64,000 nucleotides of DNA from Betaproteobacteria bacterium (GTDB lineage Bacteria > Pseudomonadota > Gammaproteobacteria > Burkholderiales > Casimicrobiaceae). The position numbers and the translations under genes are program-made. The stretch spans positions 28,264 to 92,263 of the forward strand of contig JADJWJ010000016.1 of assembly GCA_016716425.1 (NCBI GenBank), written 5' to 3'. This document shows positions 8,479 through 16,668 of this stretch, piece after piece; position 1 is the stretch's first letter; each line of letters opens with the position of its first letter. Under the pieces are notes generated by a model. It searched no databases. It was not told the DNA's origin and saw only the letters and a list, made by a program, of their open reading frames with translations.

Positions 8479-9456
8479 ATGCCCAAACCCAACGCCGTCG
8501 ATCGCGTCGAGATCCTGGTGCTGGTCGACAACGCGACCGACAACCTGTCGACGGTGCCGGCCTACGTCGAGAACGAGCTGCCGCGGCTCGTGCAGCGGGG
8601 CATGCGGCGCATGTCCGGGCGCTGCCTGTGCTGCGCCGCGCACGGACTGTCGCTCGCGATCACCGCGTGGCGCGGCGCGACCGAGCGTACGCTGCTGTTC
8701 GACACCGGCCCGGACGTCGCGGTGTTCGAGCGCAACGTCGACCGCCTGGCCTTCGACATGGGGCGCGTCGACGGCATCGTGCTGTCGCACGGGCACTGGG
8801 ACCACTGCGGCGCGATGCTGCGCGCGCTGGAGATGATCCAGCTCGGCAACGGCGGGCACGCCATTCCGACGTACATGCATCCCGGCATGTACCGGACCCG
8901 GGCGATTCGCATGCCCGACGGCGCCATGCGACTGTTCGACGACGTCCCCACGGCGGACATGCTCGAGCAGCAGGGCGCGCAGGTCGTCCACGCGACGACG
9001 CCGCTGGCCGTTCTCGACGGCCTCTTCTACGTCAGCGGCGAGATTCCGCGCGTGACCGCGTTCGAGCCCGGCATGCCGGGACAGTTCCGCCGCACGGACG
9101 ACGGCCAGGGCTGGGAGCCCGACACGCTGCTGCTGGACGAGCGCTTCGTCGCGGTTCACGTCAAGGACAAGGGCGTCATCGTGTTCACCGCGTGCTCGCA
9201 CGCGGGGGTGGTCAACGTGCTGCTGCATGCGCGTGAGCGCTTTGCGGACGTGCCGCTGTTCGGCGTCATGGGCGGCTTCCACCTGGCCGGCCCCAACGAG
9301 CGCATCATCCCCGACACCGTGGAAGCGATGCGGCCGTTTCGCCTCACCACGATCGCGGCCGGCCATTGCACCGGGTGGCGCGCGACCGGCGCACTTGCCG
9401 CCGCCTTCGGCGACGCCGTGGTACCGTCCGCCGTCGGGAAGATCTATCGGTTCTGA
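8479..9456 (+). CDS. MBL-fold metallohydrolase
   Basis: 325 residues. The metallo-beta-lactamase signature is SHGHWDHCG with H104, H106, D108 and H109; further metal histidines are in ACSHAG, GGFHL and AAGHCTG. The layout matches the subfamily annotated as 7,8-dihydropterin-6-methyl-4-(ribofuranosyl)aminobenzene phosphate synthase-like, although methanopterin synthesis is not implied here. An AAGGA sits six bases before the ATG. There is no signal peptide, so it should be cytosolic. The substrate is unknown. Confidence 0.88.
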   Translation: MPKPNAVDRVEILVLVDNATDNLSTVPAYVENELPRLVQRGMRRMSGRCLCCAAHGLSLAITAWRGATERTLLFDTGPDVAVFERNVDRLAFDMGRVDGIVLSHGHWDHCGAMLRALEMIQLGNGGHAIPTYMHPGMYRTRAIRMPDGAMRLFDDVPTADMLEQQGAQVVHATTPLAVLDGLFYVSGEIPRVTAFEPGMPGQFRRTDDGQGWEPDTLLLDERFVAVHVKDKGVIVFTACSHAGVVNVLLHARERFADVPLFGVMGGFHLAGPNERIIPDTVEAMRPFRLTTIAAGHCTGWRATGALAAAFGDAVVPSAVGKIYRF

Positions 9457-9507
9457 CGCCGGAGCGAGAAACCGCGCTTCGGTCCTGACCGCACAACGGA
9501 GTTCCCA

Positions 9508-9894
9508 ATGAAGCGCGTCACGGGCATCGGCGGCATCTTCTTCAAGGCGAAGGATCCGGACACTCTGCGCGGCTGGTACAAGGCGCACCTCGGCATCGAC
9601 GTGCTGGAGTGGGGCGGGGCGGCATTCTCGTGGACCGACGAGAGCGGCAAGCCCGCCGGCGGCACGACGATCTGGTCGGTGAGCGGCAGCGACGGCGACG
9701 ACTTCGCGCCGAGCACGGCCCCGTTCATGGTCAACTACCGTGTCGCCGACCTCGCGGGATTGCTGCGGGCGCTGCGCGAGGAGGGTTGCGAGGTCCTCGA
9801 CCGGACCGACGACTCCGAGTTCGGCAAGTTCGGCTGGGTCATCGATCCGGAGGGCAACAAGGTCGAGCTGTGGCAGCCGCCGGAAGGGCAGTGA
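9508..9894 (+). CDS. VOC family protein (glyoxalase/bleomycin-resistance fold)
   Basis: 128 residues with the paired beta-alpha-beta-beta-beta modules of the vicinal-oxygen-chelate fold: GIGGIFFKAKDPDTLRGWY at the N terminus and FGWVIDPEGNKVELWQPP at the C terminus, whose Glu is a likely metal ligand. GGAG lies seven bases upstream of the ATG. Possible roles include glyoxalase-like or resistance functions. The sequence does not decide between them. Confidence 0.85.
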   Translation: MKRVTGIGGIFFKAKDPDTLRGWYKAHLGIDVLEWGGAAFSWTDESGKPAGGTTIWSVSGSDGDDFAPSTAPFMVNYRVADLAGLLRALREEGCEVLDRTDDSEFGKFGWVIDPEGNKVELWQPPEGQ

Positions 9895-9910
9895 GCGGGC
9901 GCGTGCGCCG

Positions 9911-10198
9911 ATGGCAATTTCCGAGTGGCCGCTGCTGGCGCTCGCGCTGGCGCTGACGATCGCGGGCTGCCTTGCCGCGGGCGCGCTGCGTGGCTGGGGC
10001 CGCTTCCCGGCGATCGTCGCTTGCCTGGCGTCGGGTGCGATCGTGACACCAGCCGTCGTGTTCGGCGGCTTCCTGCTCGCCGGCAGCACGGTCGGCAGCC
10101 CGTCCACCCGGGTCGCGTTCGTCGCGAGCTGGCTCGCCGGCCTGGCGCTCTCCGTGTGGCTCGCGCGCATCTACGCGCGTCCCGAGCCGCCCGAATGA
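9911..10198 (+). CDS. small hydrophobic membrane protein, hypothetical
   Basis: 95 residues with three predicted membrane segments (about 7-25, 32-55 and 67-86) and a short basic/acidic tail. It begins 16 bases after the VOC gene stop, so co-transcription is likely. No family is recognised. No strong ribosome site is visible before the ATG at 9911. Confidence 0.55.
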   Translation: MAISEWPLLALALALTIAGCLAAGALRGWGRFPAIVACLASGAIVTPAVVFGGFLLAGSTVGSPSTRVAFVASWLAGLALSVWLARIYARPEPPE

Positions 10199-10325
10199 GT
10201 GCCGCCGCGTTGCGCGCCGGCCGCCGATAGCGCAACATTCGCGGCGGTGTCGCCGCATGCCGGCGATGCTCGCGGGAGACGGATTCGCGTCGCCCGCGCG
10301 ACGACCGAACCGAAAGGGTGCACCG

Positions 10326-10391
10326 ATGGGCAATCGCGACCGCCAGAAGAAGGAACCGAAGAAGCCGAAGCAGAAGAAGCCGCCGAAGTAG
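10326..10391 (+). CDS. 21-residue Lys/Pro-rich microprotein
   Basis: A complete 21-codon frame (ATG to TAG) encoding a peptide that is almost all Lys, Pro, Gln and Arg and starts MGNRDRQKKEP. AAGGG lies seven bases upstream of the ATG. Similar tiny, highly basic frames beginning MGN(K/R) are annotated as hypothetical in many proteobacteria. The rest of the 10199-10498 gap shows no other gene. It could be a nucleic-acid-binding peptide; no function is proven. Confidence 0.5.
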   Translation: MGNRDRQKKEPKKPKQKKPPK

Positions 10392-10498
10392 GTGGCATGC
10401 GCGGCGGCCGGCATGCCGCCGTACATCGCAATGCCGGCGGCCGCGCGGGTTGCCGGCAAGGTCCTCTATTCCCGCAGCCGCGGGAGCAGGGAGACGGA

Positions 10499-11740
10499 AT
10501 GCGGGCACCGAGGCCGTGGCTCCGGCGTCTGTCGCCAGCGGCGTTCGCCGCGGCCGTGCTCGCGCACGGCGTCGCGCATGCCGCTCCCGACGAAGACCTG
10601 CTGGGCAGGGCAGACGGCTATCCGCTCTGCCCGAAGTCGCTGCGGCCGGAGCCGCGTTGCCTCGTCGGGCTCGTCAGCCGCTTCGACGAAGTCTTTCCCG
10701 CGCGCGTGGTCGAACGCGGTGCGTGGGTATGGCCCCTGCGGCGCGCGGCGGCCGAGCCCGCGCTGCGCTATCGGCACGGCAACGAGACCGGCGGCATCGA
10801 TGATTACCTGGCTCGCAACCGCGCCACCGGGCTGCTGGTCGTCGCCGGCGACACGATTCTCGTCGAGCGCTATCAGTACGACCGCACGGCCGCGCACCGG
10901 ATGCAGTCGTACTCGATGGCCAAGACCGTCGTCGCGATGCTGGTCGGCATCGCGGTCGCCGACGGACGGATCCGCTCCGTCGACGACCTTGCCGAGGCCT
11001 ACGTTCCGGAACTGCGGGACACGCCGTACGGGCGGACGCGGCTGCGCCACCTGCTCACGATGTCATCGGGCGTCCGGTTCAGCGAGACTTACAGCGGTTT
11101 CGACGACGTCGCCCTGCTCGGACGCCTGTCGCTGCTGGGCGAGAGCGCCGGCGGTGCCGCGACGTTGATGCCGTTCCGGACCCGCGAACGCCCTTCCGGC
11201 GAACGCTTCCACTACGCGTCCGCGGACACGCAGGTGCTGGGGCTCGTGCTGCGCGGCGCCACGGGCCGCACGCTGGCCGATTACCTGTCGGAGAAGATCT
11301 GGCAGCCGATGGGCGCGGAGGCGAACGCGTCGTGGATCGTCGACGCCGGCGGCTACGAGGCCGCGTACGTCGGCATCAACGCGACGCTGCGCGACTGGGG
11401 GCGGCTCGGGATGCTGCTCGCGAACGACGGTGCCGTGGCGGGCCGGCAGGTCATTCCCGCGGCGTGGGTACGTGCGGCGACCACGCCGTCGGCGAAGCCG
11501 TTCGAGCCGGGCATGACGGGCCTGATGCTGGGCTACGGCTACCAGACGTGGATCATCGGCGGCGGCGACCGCGAGTTCGTGCTGCGTGGCCTGCGCGGGC
11601 AGGCGATCTACGTCGCGCCGAAAACGAAGCTCGTCATGGTGCAGACGTCCGCCGGCAACGTCGCCACGCCGAGCACCGGGGAACTACTGTCGCTGTGGAT
11701 CGGCGTGCAGCGCAGCCTCGCGGGGACGCCGCCACACTGA
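10499..11740 (+). CDS. exported serine hydrolase, beta-lactamase/PBP4 family
   Basis: 413 residues with a Sec signal peptide (MRAPRPWLRR, hydrophobic stretch, AHA-type cleavage near 29). The class C beta-lactamase/esterase fold is shown by the catalytic S139-M-A-K142, the HLLTMSSGVRF segment and a Tyr in FHYASAD in the second motif position. A GGGAG precedes the ATG at 10499; earlier in-frame ATGs would read through the microprotein region and lack the signal peptide. It is likely a periplasmic esterase or peptidase. True beta-lactamase activity is not implied. Confidence 0.87.
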   Translation: MRAPRPWLRRLSPAAFAAAVLAHGVAHAAPDEDLLGRADGYPLCPKSLRPEPRCLVGLVSRFDEVFPARVVERGAWVWPLRRAAAEPALRYRHGNETGGIDDYLARNRATGLLVVAGDTILVERYQYDRTAAHRMQSYSMAKTVVAMLVGIAVADGRIRSVDDLAEAYVPELRDTPYGRTRLRHLLTMSSGVRFSETYSGFDDVALLGRLSLLGESAGGAATLMPFRTRERPSGERFHYASADTQVLGLVLRGATGRTLADYLSEKIWQPMGAEANASWIVDAGGYEAAYVGINATLRDWGRLGMLLANDGAVAGRQVIPAAWVRAATTPSAKPFEPGMTGLMLGYGYQTWIIGGGDREFVLRGLRGQAIYVAPKTKLVMVQTSAGNVATPSTGELLSLWIGVQRSLAGTPPH

Positions 11741-11760
11741 TCCCCGACGCGGACGACCGG

Positions 11761-11911
11761 CAGGCTGTTGAAACTCGTCCCGGCATCCACCACACGGTGT
11801 CATCCCGAGCGGAGCGAGGGATCTGATGTTGCGACTGAACAAGGCGTGCGTATACGCAGGTCCCTCGTCGCTGCGCTCCTCGGGATGACACGGCGGTAAT
11901 ACAACAGCCTG
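11761..11911. repeat. 151-bp nested palindromic repeat, MITE-like
   Basis: Terminal 10-base inverted repeats (CAGGCTGTTG at 11761-11770 and CAACAGCCTG at 11902-11911) enclose a second inverted pair whose arms share GTGTCATCCCGAG (11797-11809 and 11879-11891), followed by GAGGGAT-like sequence. The layout is that of a short non-coding mobile or extragenic palindromic element. No target-site duplication is obvious. It fills the gap between two convergent genes and may terminate both. A short relative is at 49268-49296. Confidence 0.7.
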
Positions 11912-12610
11912 TTAGCTGAGTCCCGTTACCGGCACCGCCGCGCCGTGGACCGCGCGTGCGGCGTCGGACGCGAGGAACGCGATCACGTTGGCGAGGTCGG
12001 CGGGCGCCACCCAGCGGGCCGGGTCGGCATCCGGCATCGCCTTCCGGTTCTCCGGCGTGTCGATGATCGTCGGCAGCACGCAGTTGACGTTGATTCCCTT
12101 GTCGCGCAGTTCGGCGGCCATCGTCTCGGTGAGTCGGATCACCGCGCTCTTGGCCGCGACGTACGCGCCCATGTCGGCGGCGCCCTTCTGCGCGGCGAAC
12201 GCGCCGACGTTGACGATCCGGCCGCGGCCCGCCGCGAGCATGCGCGGCACGACCGCGCGCGCGGCGTGCAGCACCGTGCGCGCGTTGAGGTCGAACAGGA
12301 AGTTCCAGTCCGCGTCGGATGTGGCGTGCACCGGCGTGCCCATGCGGAAGCCGCCGGCAATGTTGGCGAGCGCGTCGATGCGGCCGAAGCGCGCGGCCAC
12401 GGACGCGACGGCGGCCTCGACCTCCCCGGCGTCGAGGAGGTCGGCGGCAATGAGCATGCGCCGGTCGCTCTCGCCGCCGAACGCGGCGTCGAGGTGCGCG
12501 CGGTTGCGATCCAGCAGCGCGAGATTCGCGCCGCGCGCGGCAAAGGCAGCGGCGACCGCGCGGCCGAGGTTGCCGCTGGCGCCGGTGATCAGCACGGCTT
12601 CGGGGGTCAT
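11912..12610 (-). CDS. SDR family protein, catalytic Ser replaced
   Basis: 232 residues. Glycine-rich nucleotide motif GASGNLG at 10-16, NIAG, and the Tyr/Lys pair in AYVAAK. The position 13 residues before the Tyr, normally the catalytic Ser, is Ala (VNVGAFAAQ), so activity may be altered. The stop touches the MITE-like repeat. It lies 14 bases downstream of fahA on the same strand and is probably in the fahA transcript. The substrate is unknown. Confidence 0.82.
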   Translation of the reverse strand: MTPEAVLITGASGNLGRAVAAAFAARGANLALLDRNRAHLDAAFGGESDRRMLIAADLLDAGEVEAAVASVAARFGRIDALANIAGGFRMGTPVHATSDADWNFLFDLNARTVLHAARAVVPRMLAAGRGRIVNVGAFAAQKGAADMGAYVAAKSAVIRLTETMAAELRDKGINVNCVLPTIIDTPENRKAMPDADPARWVAPADLANVIAFLASDAARAVHGAAVPVTGLS

Positions 12611-12624
12611 GGGGGCGTTCTCCG

Positions 12625-13902
12625 TCACGCGAAGCGCGCGGGTGCGATCGTGCCTGCGCAGTCGCCAAAGCCGATGCGGCGAAAGCCCGGTCGCTCGCAG
12701 TGGCCGCGCAGGATCACCGTGTCGCCGTCCTCGAGGAAGCTGCGCTGCTCGCCGTCGGCGAGCTGCAGCGGCGCCCGGCCGCCGACCGACAGTTCCAGCA
12801 TCGAGCCGCCCTGTCCGGGCGCGGGACCGGATTGCGTGCCGGAACCCAGCAGGTCGCCCGGTTGCAGATTGCAGCCGTTGACCGTGTGGTGCGCGACGAG
12901 TTGCGCCGCCGTCCAGTAGCTGTCGCGGAAGTTCGACTGCATGAGCCGCTGCGGCGGCCGGCCGGCGGCGCGCATCGCCGCCGTCTGCAACCAGGCTTCC
13001 AGCGCGACGTCGATCGCGCCCGACGCGCGATTCGCCGGCGAGTCGAGGTAGGGCAGGGGTGGGGGGTCGGCCTCCGGATGCGCGAACGGCGCGCGGAACG
13101 GCGCCAGCGCTTCCATTGTCACGACCCACGGCGAGACGGTCGACGCGAAGTTCTTCGACAGGAACGGTCCGAGCGGCTGGTACTCCCACGCCTGGATGTC
13201 GCGCGCCGTCCAGTCGTTGAAGAGGGCGAGGCCGAACAGGTGCTCTTCGGCGCGGTCGATGGGCACCGGCTCGCCCTGCGCGTTGGGCAACGCGACGAAG
13301 AGCGCCAGCTCCAGCTCGTAGTCGAGCCGGCGCGAAGGGCCGAACGTCGGTGCGTCGGCGTCGGGCGGCTTCGCCTGCCCGACCGGGCGGCGGATCGTCT
13401 CCGCGGACACGCCGATCGACGACGCGCGGCCGTGGTAGCCGATCGGCACCCACTTGTAGTTGGGCAGCAGCGGGTTGTCGGGGCGGAACTGGCGGCCGAC
13501 GCTGGTCGCGTGGTGGATGCTCGTGTAGAAGTCCGTGTAGTCGCCGATGCGGCACGGCAGTCCCATCTCGGCGGAGGCCATCGGCACGAGGCTCGCGACG
13601 AACCGGCTGCGCTCGGCGCTGTCGGCGCGCAGGTGGCGCGACAGCGTCCGCCGCAGCGCCTGGCGTGCCGCGGGACCCGCGCGCATGAACGCGTTCATGT
13701 CATCGGTGGCGGCGAGCCCTGCATGCTCGAGGTCGACGATCTGGTCGCCGATCGCGACGCCGATGCGCAAGCGCGCCTCGCCCGCGCGCCGGAAGCGCCC
13801 GAACGGCAGGTTCTGGATCGGAAAATCGGTGGCCGGGTCGTTGGCCGAATCGACCCAGCTCGTGAGGGCGGGGTCGTGGGTGTCGTCGATGGGGAAGGTC
13901 AT
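12625..13902 (-). CDS. fahA: fumarylacetoacetase, FahA
   Basis: 425 residues, the usual length of fumarylacetoacetate hydrolase, which cleaves fumarylacetoacetate to fumarate and acetoacetate in the last step of tyrosine/homogentisate degradation. The N-terminal SH3-like region leads into the core with DYTDFYTSIHHATSVG, KWVPIGYHGRASS, YELELALF, FNDWTARDIQAWEY and the C-terminal GDLLGSGTQSGP. The acidic metal ligands fall in DFY, ELE and ND. The ATG at 13902 is used; a GTG at 13926 is also open and neither has a good ribosome site. Two palindromes sit just upstream. Confidence 0.96.
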   Translation of the reverse strand: MTFPIDDTHDPALTSWVDSANDPATDFPIQNLPFGRFRRAGEARLRIGVAIGDQIVDLEHAGLAATDDMNAFMRAGPAARQALRRTLSRHLRADSAERSRFVASLVPMASAEMGLPCRIGDYTDFYTSIHHATSVGRQFRPDNPLLPNYKWVPIGYHGRASSIGVSAETIRRPVGQAKPPDADAPTFGPSRRLDYELELALFVALPNAQGEPVPIDRAEEHLFGLALFNDWTARDIQAWEYQPLGPFLSKNFASTVSPWVVTMEALAPFRAPFAHPEADPPPLPYLDSPANRASGAIDVALEAWLQTAAMRAAGRPPQRLMQSNFRDSYWTAAQLVAHHTVNGCNLQPGDLLGSGTQSGPAPGQGGSMLELSVGGRAPLQLADGEQRSFLEDGDTVILRGHCERPGFRRIGFGDCAGTIAPARFA

Positions 13903-13930
13903 CGGGTGGAGTCTACCGAAATCCACGTAA

Positions 13931-13967
13931 ACCGAGCCAGGCTCAGGAAAACCGAGCCTGGCTCGGT
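13931..13967. promoter_or_regulatory. tandem 17-bp palindromes upstream of fahA
   Basis: ACCGAGCCAGGCTCAGG (13931-13947) and ACCGAGCCTGGCTCGGT (13951-13967). Each is a near-perfect palindrome and their centres are 20 bases apart, about two helical turns. They also form a 14-bp stem with a nine-base loop. They lie between the hppD stop and the fahA start. I infer a paired operator for a dimeric repressor; an mRNA hairpin is the alternative, though there is no strong T-run. Confidence 0.55.
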
Positions 13968-14031
13968 ATTGCGGACGCGCTCTTCAGCCCAGCGCTCTTC
14001 CCGCCTTGCGGGGTGAGGGAGTACGTCGCGG

Positions 14032-15108
<1,077 letters not shown>

Positions 15109-15160
15109 CGGACATGCTCCTGCGTCGGCGGTGAGGCGCGATTGTAGCGAACGCGCGCCT

Positions 15161-16141
15161 TCAGTCGAGCTTGACCCCCGCCTTCTGCACGAGCTTCGCG
15201 TAGCGGTCCTGCTCCGACCGGAAGAACGCGCCGGCGGCCTCGGGCGTGGACGGGTTGATCACGTTGCCCTGCTTGGCCATTGCCTCCTGCACTTCGGGCA
15301 TCGCCATCGCGGCGGCGAACGCCGCGTGGATGCGCTTCACGTCGGCCGCGGGCAGCCTCGCCGGGCCGACCACCGCGAACCAGCCGCCGACCAGGTAGCT
15401 CGGCATGCCCTGCTCGGCGAACGTCGGGATGTCGGGTGCGGCCGGCACGCGCGCCGGCGACGGAATGCCGATCGGCCGCAGCGCACCCGTCCTGATGTGC
15501 TGCTGCACGGCCGGCAGCGCGAGCACGCCCCAGTCGACCTGGCCTCCGAGCAGGTCGGTCACCATCGGGCCCACGCCCTTGTACGGAATGTGTCGCGAGG
15601 TCGCGCCGGCCGCGTCCAGGAACATCTCGCCGGCAAGGTGCAGGATCGTGCCGTTGCCGGACGACGCGTAGTTGTAGACGTCGGGCTTCGCCTTCAGCGC
15701 GGCGACCAACTCCCTGGCGTCCTTGACGGGAAGCCTGTTCGGATTCACGACGAGGACGAACGGCGTGGTGCCGACCACCATGATCGGCGTGATGTCGTTC
15801 TGCGAGTCGAACGGCATCTTCCGGTATACGCTCGGGTTGATCACGTGGTTGTTCGACACGATGCCGATCGTGTAGCCGTCCGGCATGGCCTTGACGATTG
15901 CGTGCGTGCCGGTAACGCCGCCGGCGCCCGGCAGGTTTTCGACGACGACCGGCTGCCCGTTGAGCGCCTTGGACAGCGAAGGGCCGATCGCGCGCACGAT
16001 CGTGTCCACGCCCGAGCCGGCGCCGACCGGCAGGATCGCCTTCAACGGCTTGTCGGACGGACCGCCCTGGGCGAGTGCGGACAGGCAGAGCACCGCAGCG
16101 GCGAGCGCGGCCGGCGGGCGGAGGACAGCGGGGAGGTTCAT
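15161..16141 (-). CDS. Bug/TctC family tripartite tricarboxylate-type binding protein
   Basis: 326 residues with a signal peptide ending near the LSALAQG segment. Mature sequence motifs of the Bug family are visible: ILPVGAGSGVDTIVRAIGP, VVVENLPGAGGVTGTHAIVKAMPDGYTIG and the NYASSGNGTILHLAGEMF segment. The start is uncertain (16141 or 16171), with no clear ribosome site at either. No TctA/TctB membrane genes are adjacent, as is usual for orphan Bug proteins of Burkholderiales. It is a periplasmic receptor for an unknown carboxylate. Confidence 0.92.
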   Translation of the reverse strand: MNLPAVLRPPAALAAAVLCLSALAQGGPSDKPLKAILPVGAGSGVDTIVRAIGPSLSKALNGQPVVVENLPGAGGVTGTHAIVKAMPDGYTIGIVSNNHVINPSVYRKMPFDSQNDITPIMVVGTTPFVLVVNPNRLPVKDARELVAALKAKPDVYNYASSGNGTILHLAGEMFLDAAGATSRHIPYKGVGPMVTDLLGGQVDWGVLALPAVQQHIRTGALRPIGIPSPARVPAAPDIPTFAEQGMPSYLVGGWFAVVGPARLPAADVKRIHAAFAAAMAMPEVQEAMAKQGNVINPSTPEAAGAFFRSEQDRYAKLVQKAGVKLD

Positions 16142-16217
16142 GGTCCGTTTCGCCGGGCCCCTCGCCCCCATCGCCGCCGCGCTGCGCGGGGGGAGGGTGC
16201 AGGCTTCGTGATGCGCG

Positions 16218-16655
16218 TCAGTCCGGCGCCGTCGCCTGGCTATGCCACCAGATCCGGAACTCGCGGCACAGGCCATCGGGATCGAACTTTGCAATCGCGA
16301 TGCCATCGAGCACGAGCCGGGGCAGCGGGTCGCCCTCCTTGCGCGCGAGCGCGTTGGTGCCGGTCGACGCGGCCCAGATGCGGAACAGCTCTTCGGACGT
16401 CACCTGGTACGTCGTGCGCCAGTGCGCGATGCCGCCGCGCTCGTCACGGTGGAGCACGTCGTAGTCGAGGTGGATGTCGCTCTGCAGCTTCGTGCGCTGC
16501 CAGTACACCTTGATCGCGTCGTGGCCGCGCTGCTCGGCGAACGGCGTGTTCCGGTACACGCCGTCCGGAGCAAAGAGCGACGCCAGCAGGTACTCGTCGC
16601 TGCCCTCCCAGGCGCGCTTGTAGCCGGCCATGAACGTGTCGATCGGCATCGTCAT
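16218..16655 (-). CDS. SnoaL-like NTF2-fold protein
   Basis: 145 residues with the NTF2/SnoaL pattern: an N-terminal helix containing KRAWEGSDEYLLASLFAPDGVYRNTPF, then four strands with HWRTTYQV and LDGIAIAKFDPDG and a final REFRIWWHSQ. A GGGAG is upstream of 16655. It begins 13 bases after the stop of the papain-like lipoprotein gene, so the two are likely one transcript. The family includes enzymes and ligand-binding proteins, so no reaction is assigned. Confidence 0.8.
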   Translation of the reverse strand: MTMPIDTFMAGYKRAWEGSDEYLLASLFAPDGVYRNTPFAEQRGHDAIKVYWQRTKLQSDIHLDYDVLHRDERGGIAHWRTTYQVTSEELFRIWAASTGTNALARKEGDPLPRLVLDGIAIAKFDPDGLCREFRIWWHSQATAPD

Positions 16656-16668
16656 GCGCTTGCGCTCC

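Noticed and set aside
10499..11740. Antibiotic-resistance beta-lactamase
   Set aside because: It has the SxxK motif, but the surrounding motifs match the broad serine hydrolase/esterase group rather than a known class C resistance enzyme.
13931..13967. Intrinsic terminator of hppD
   Set aside because: The stem is good but no T-run follows on the minus strand, and the tandem 20-bp spacing is better explained by an operator pair.
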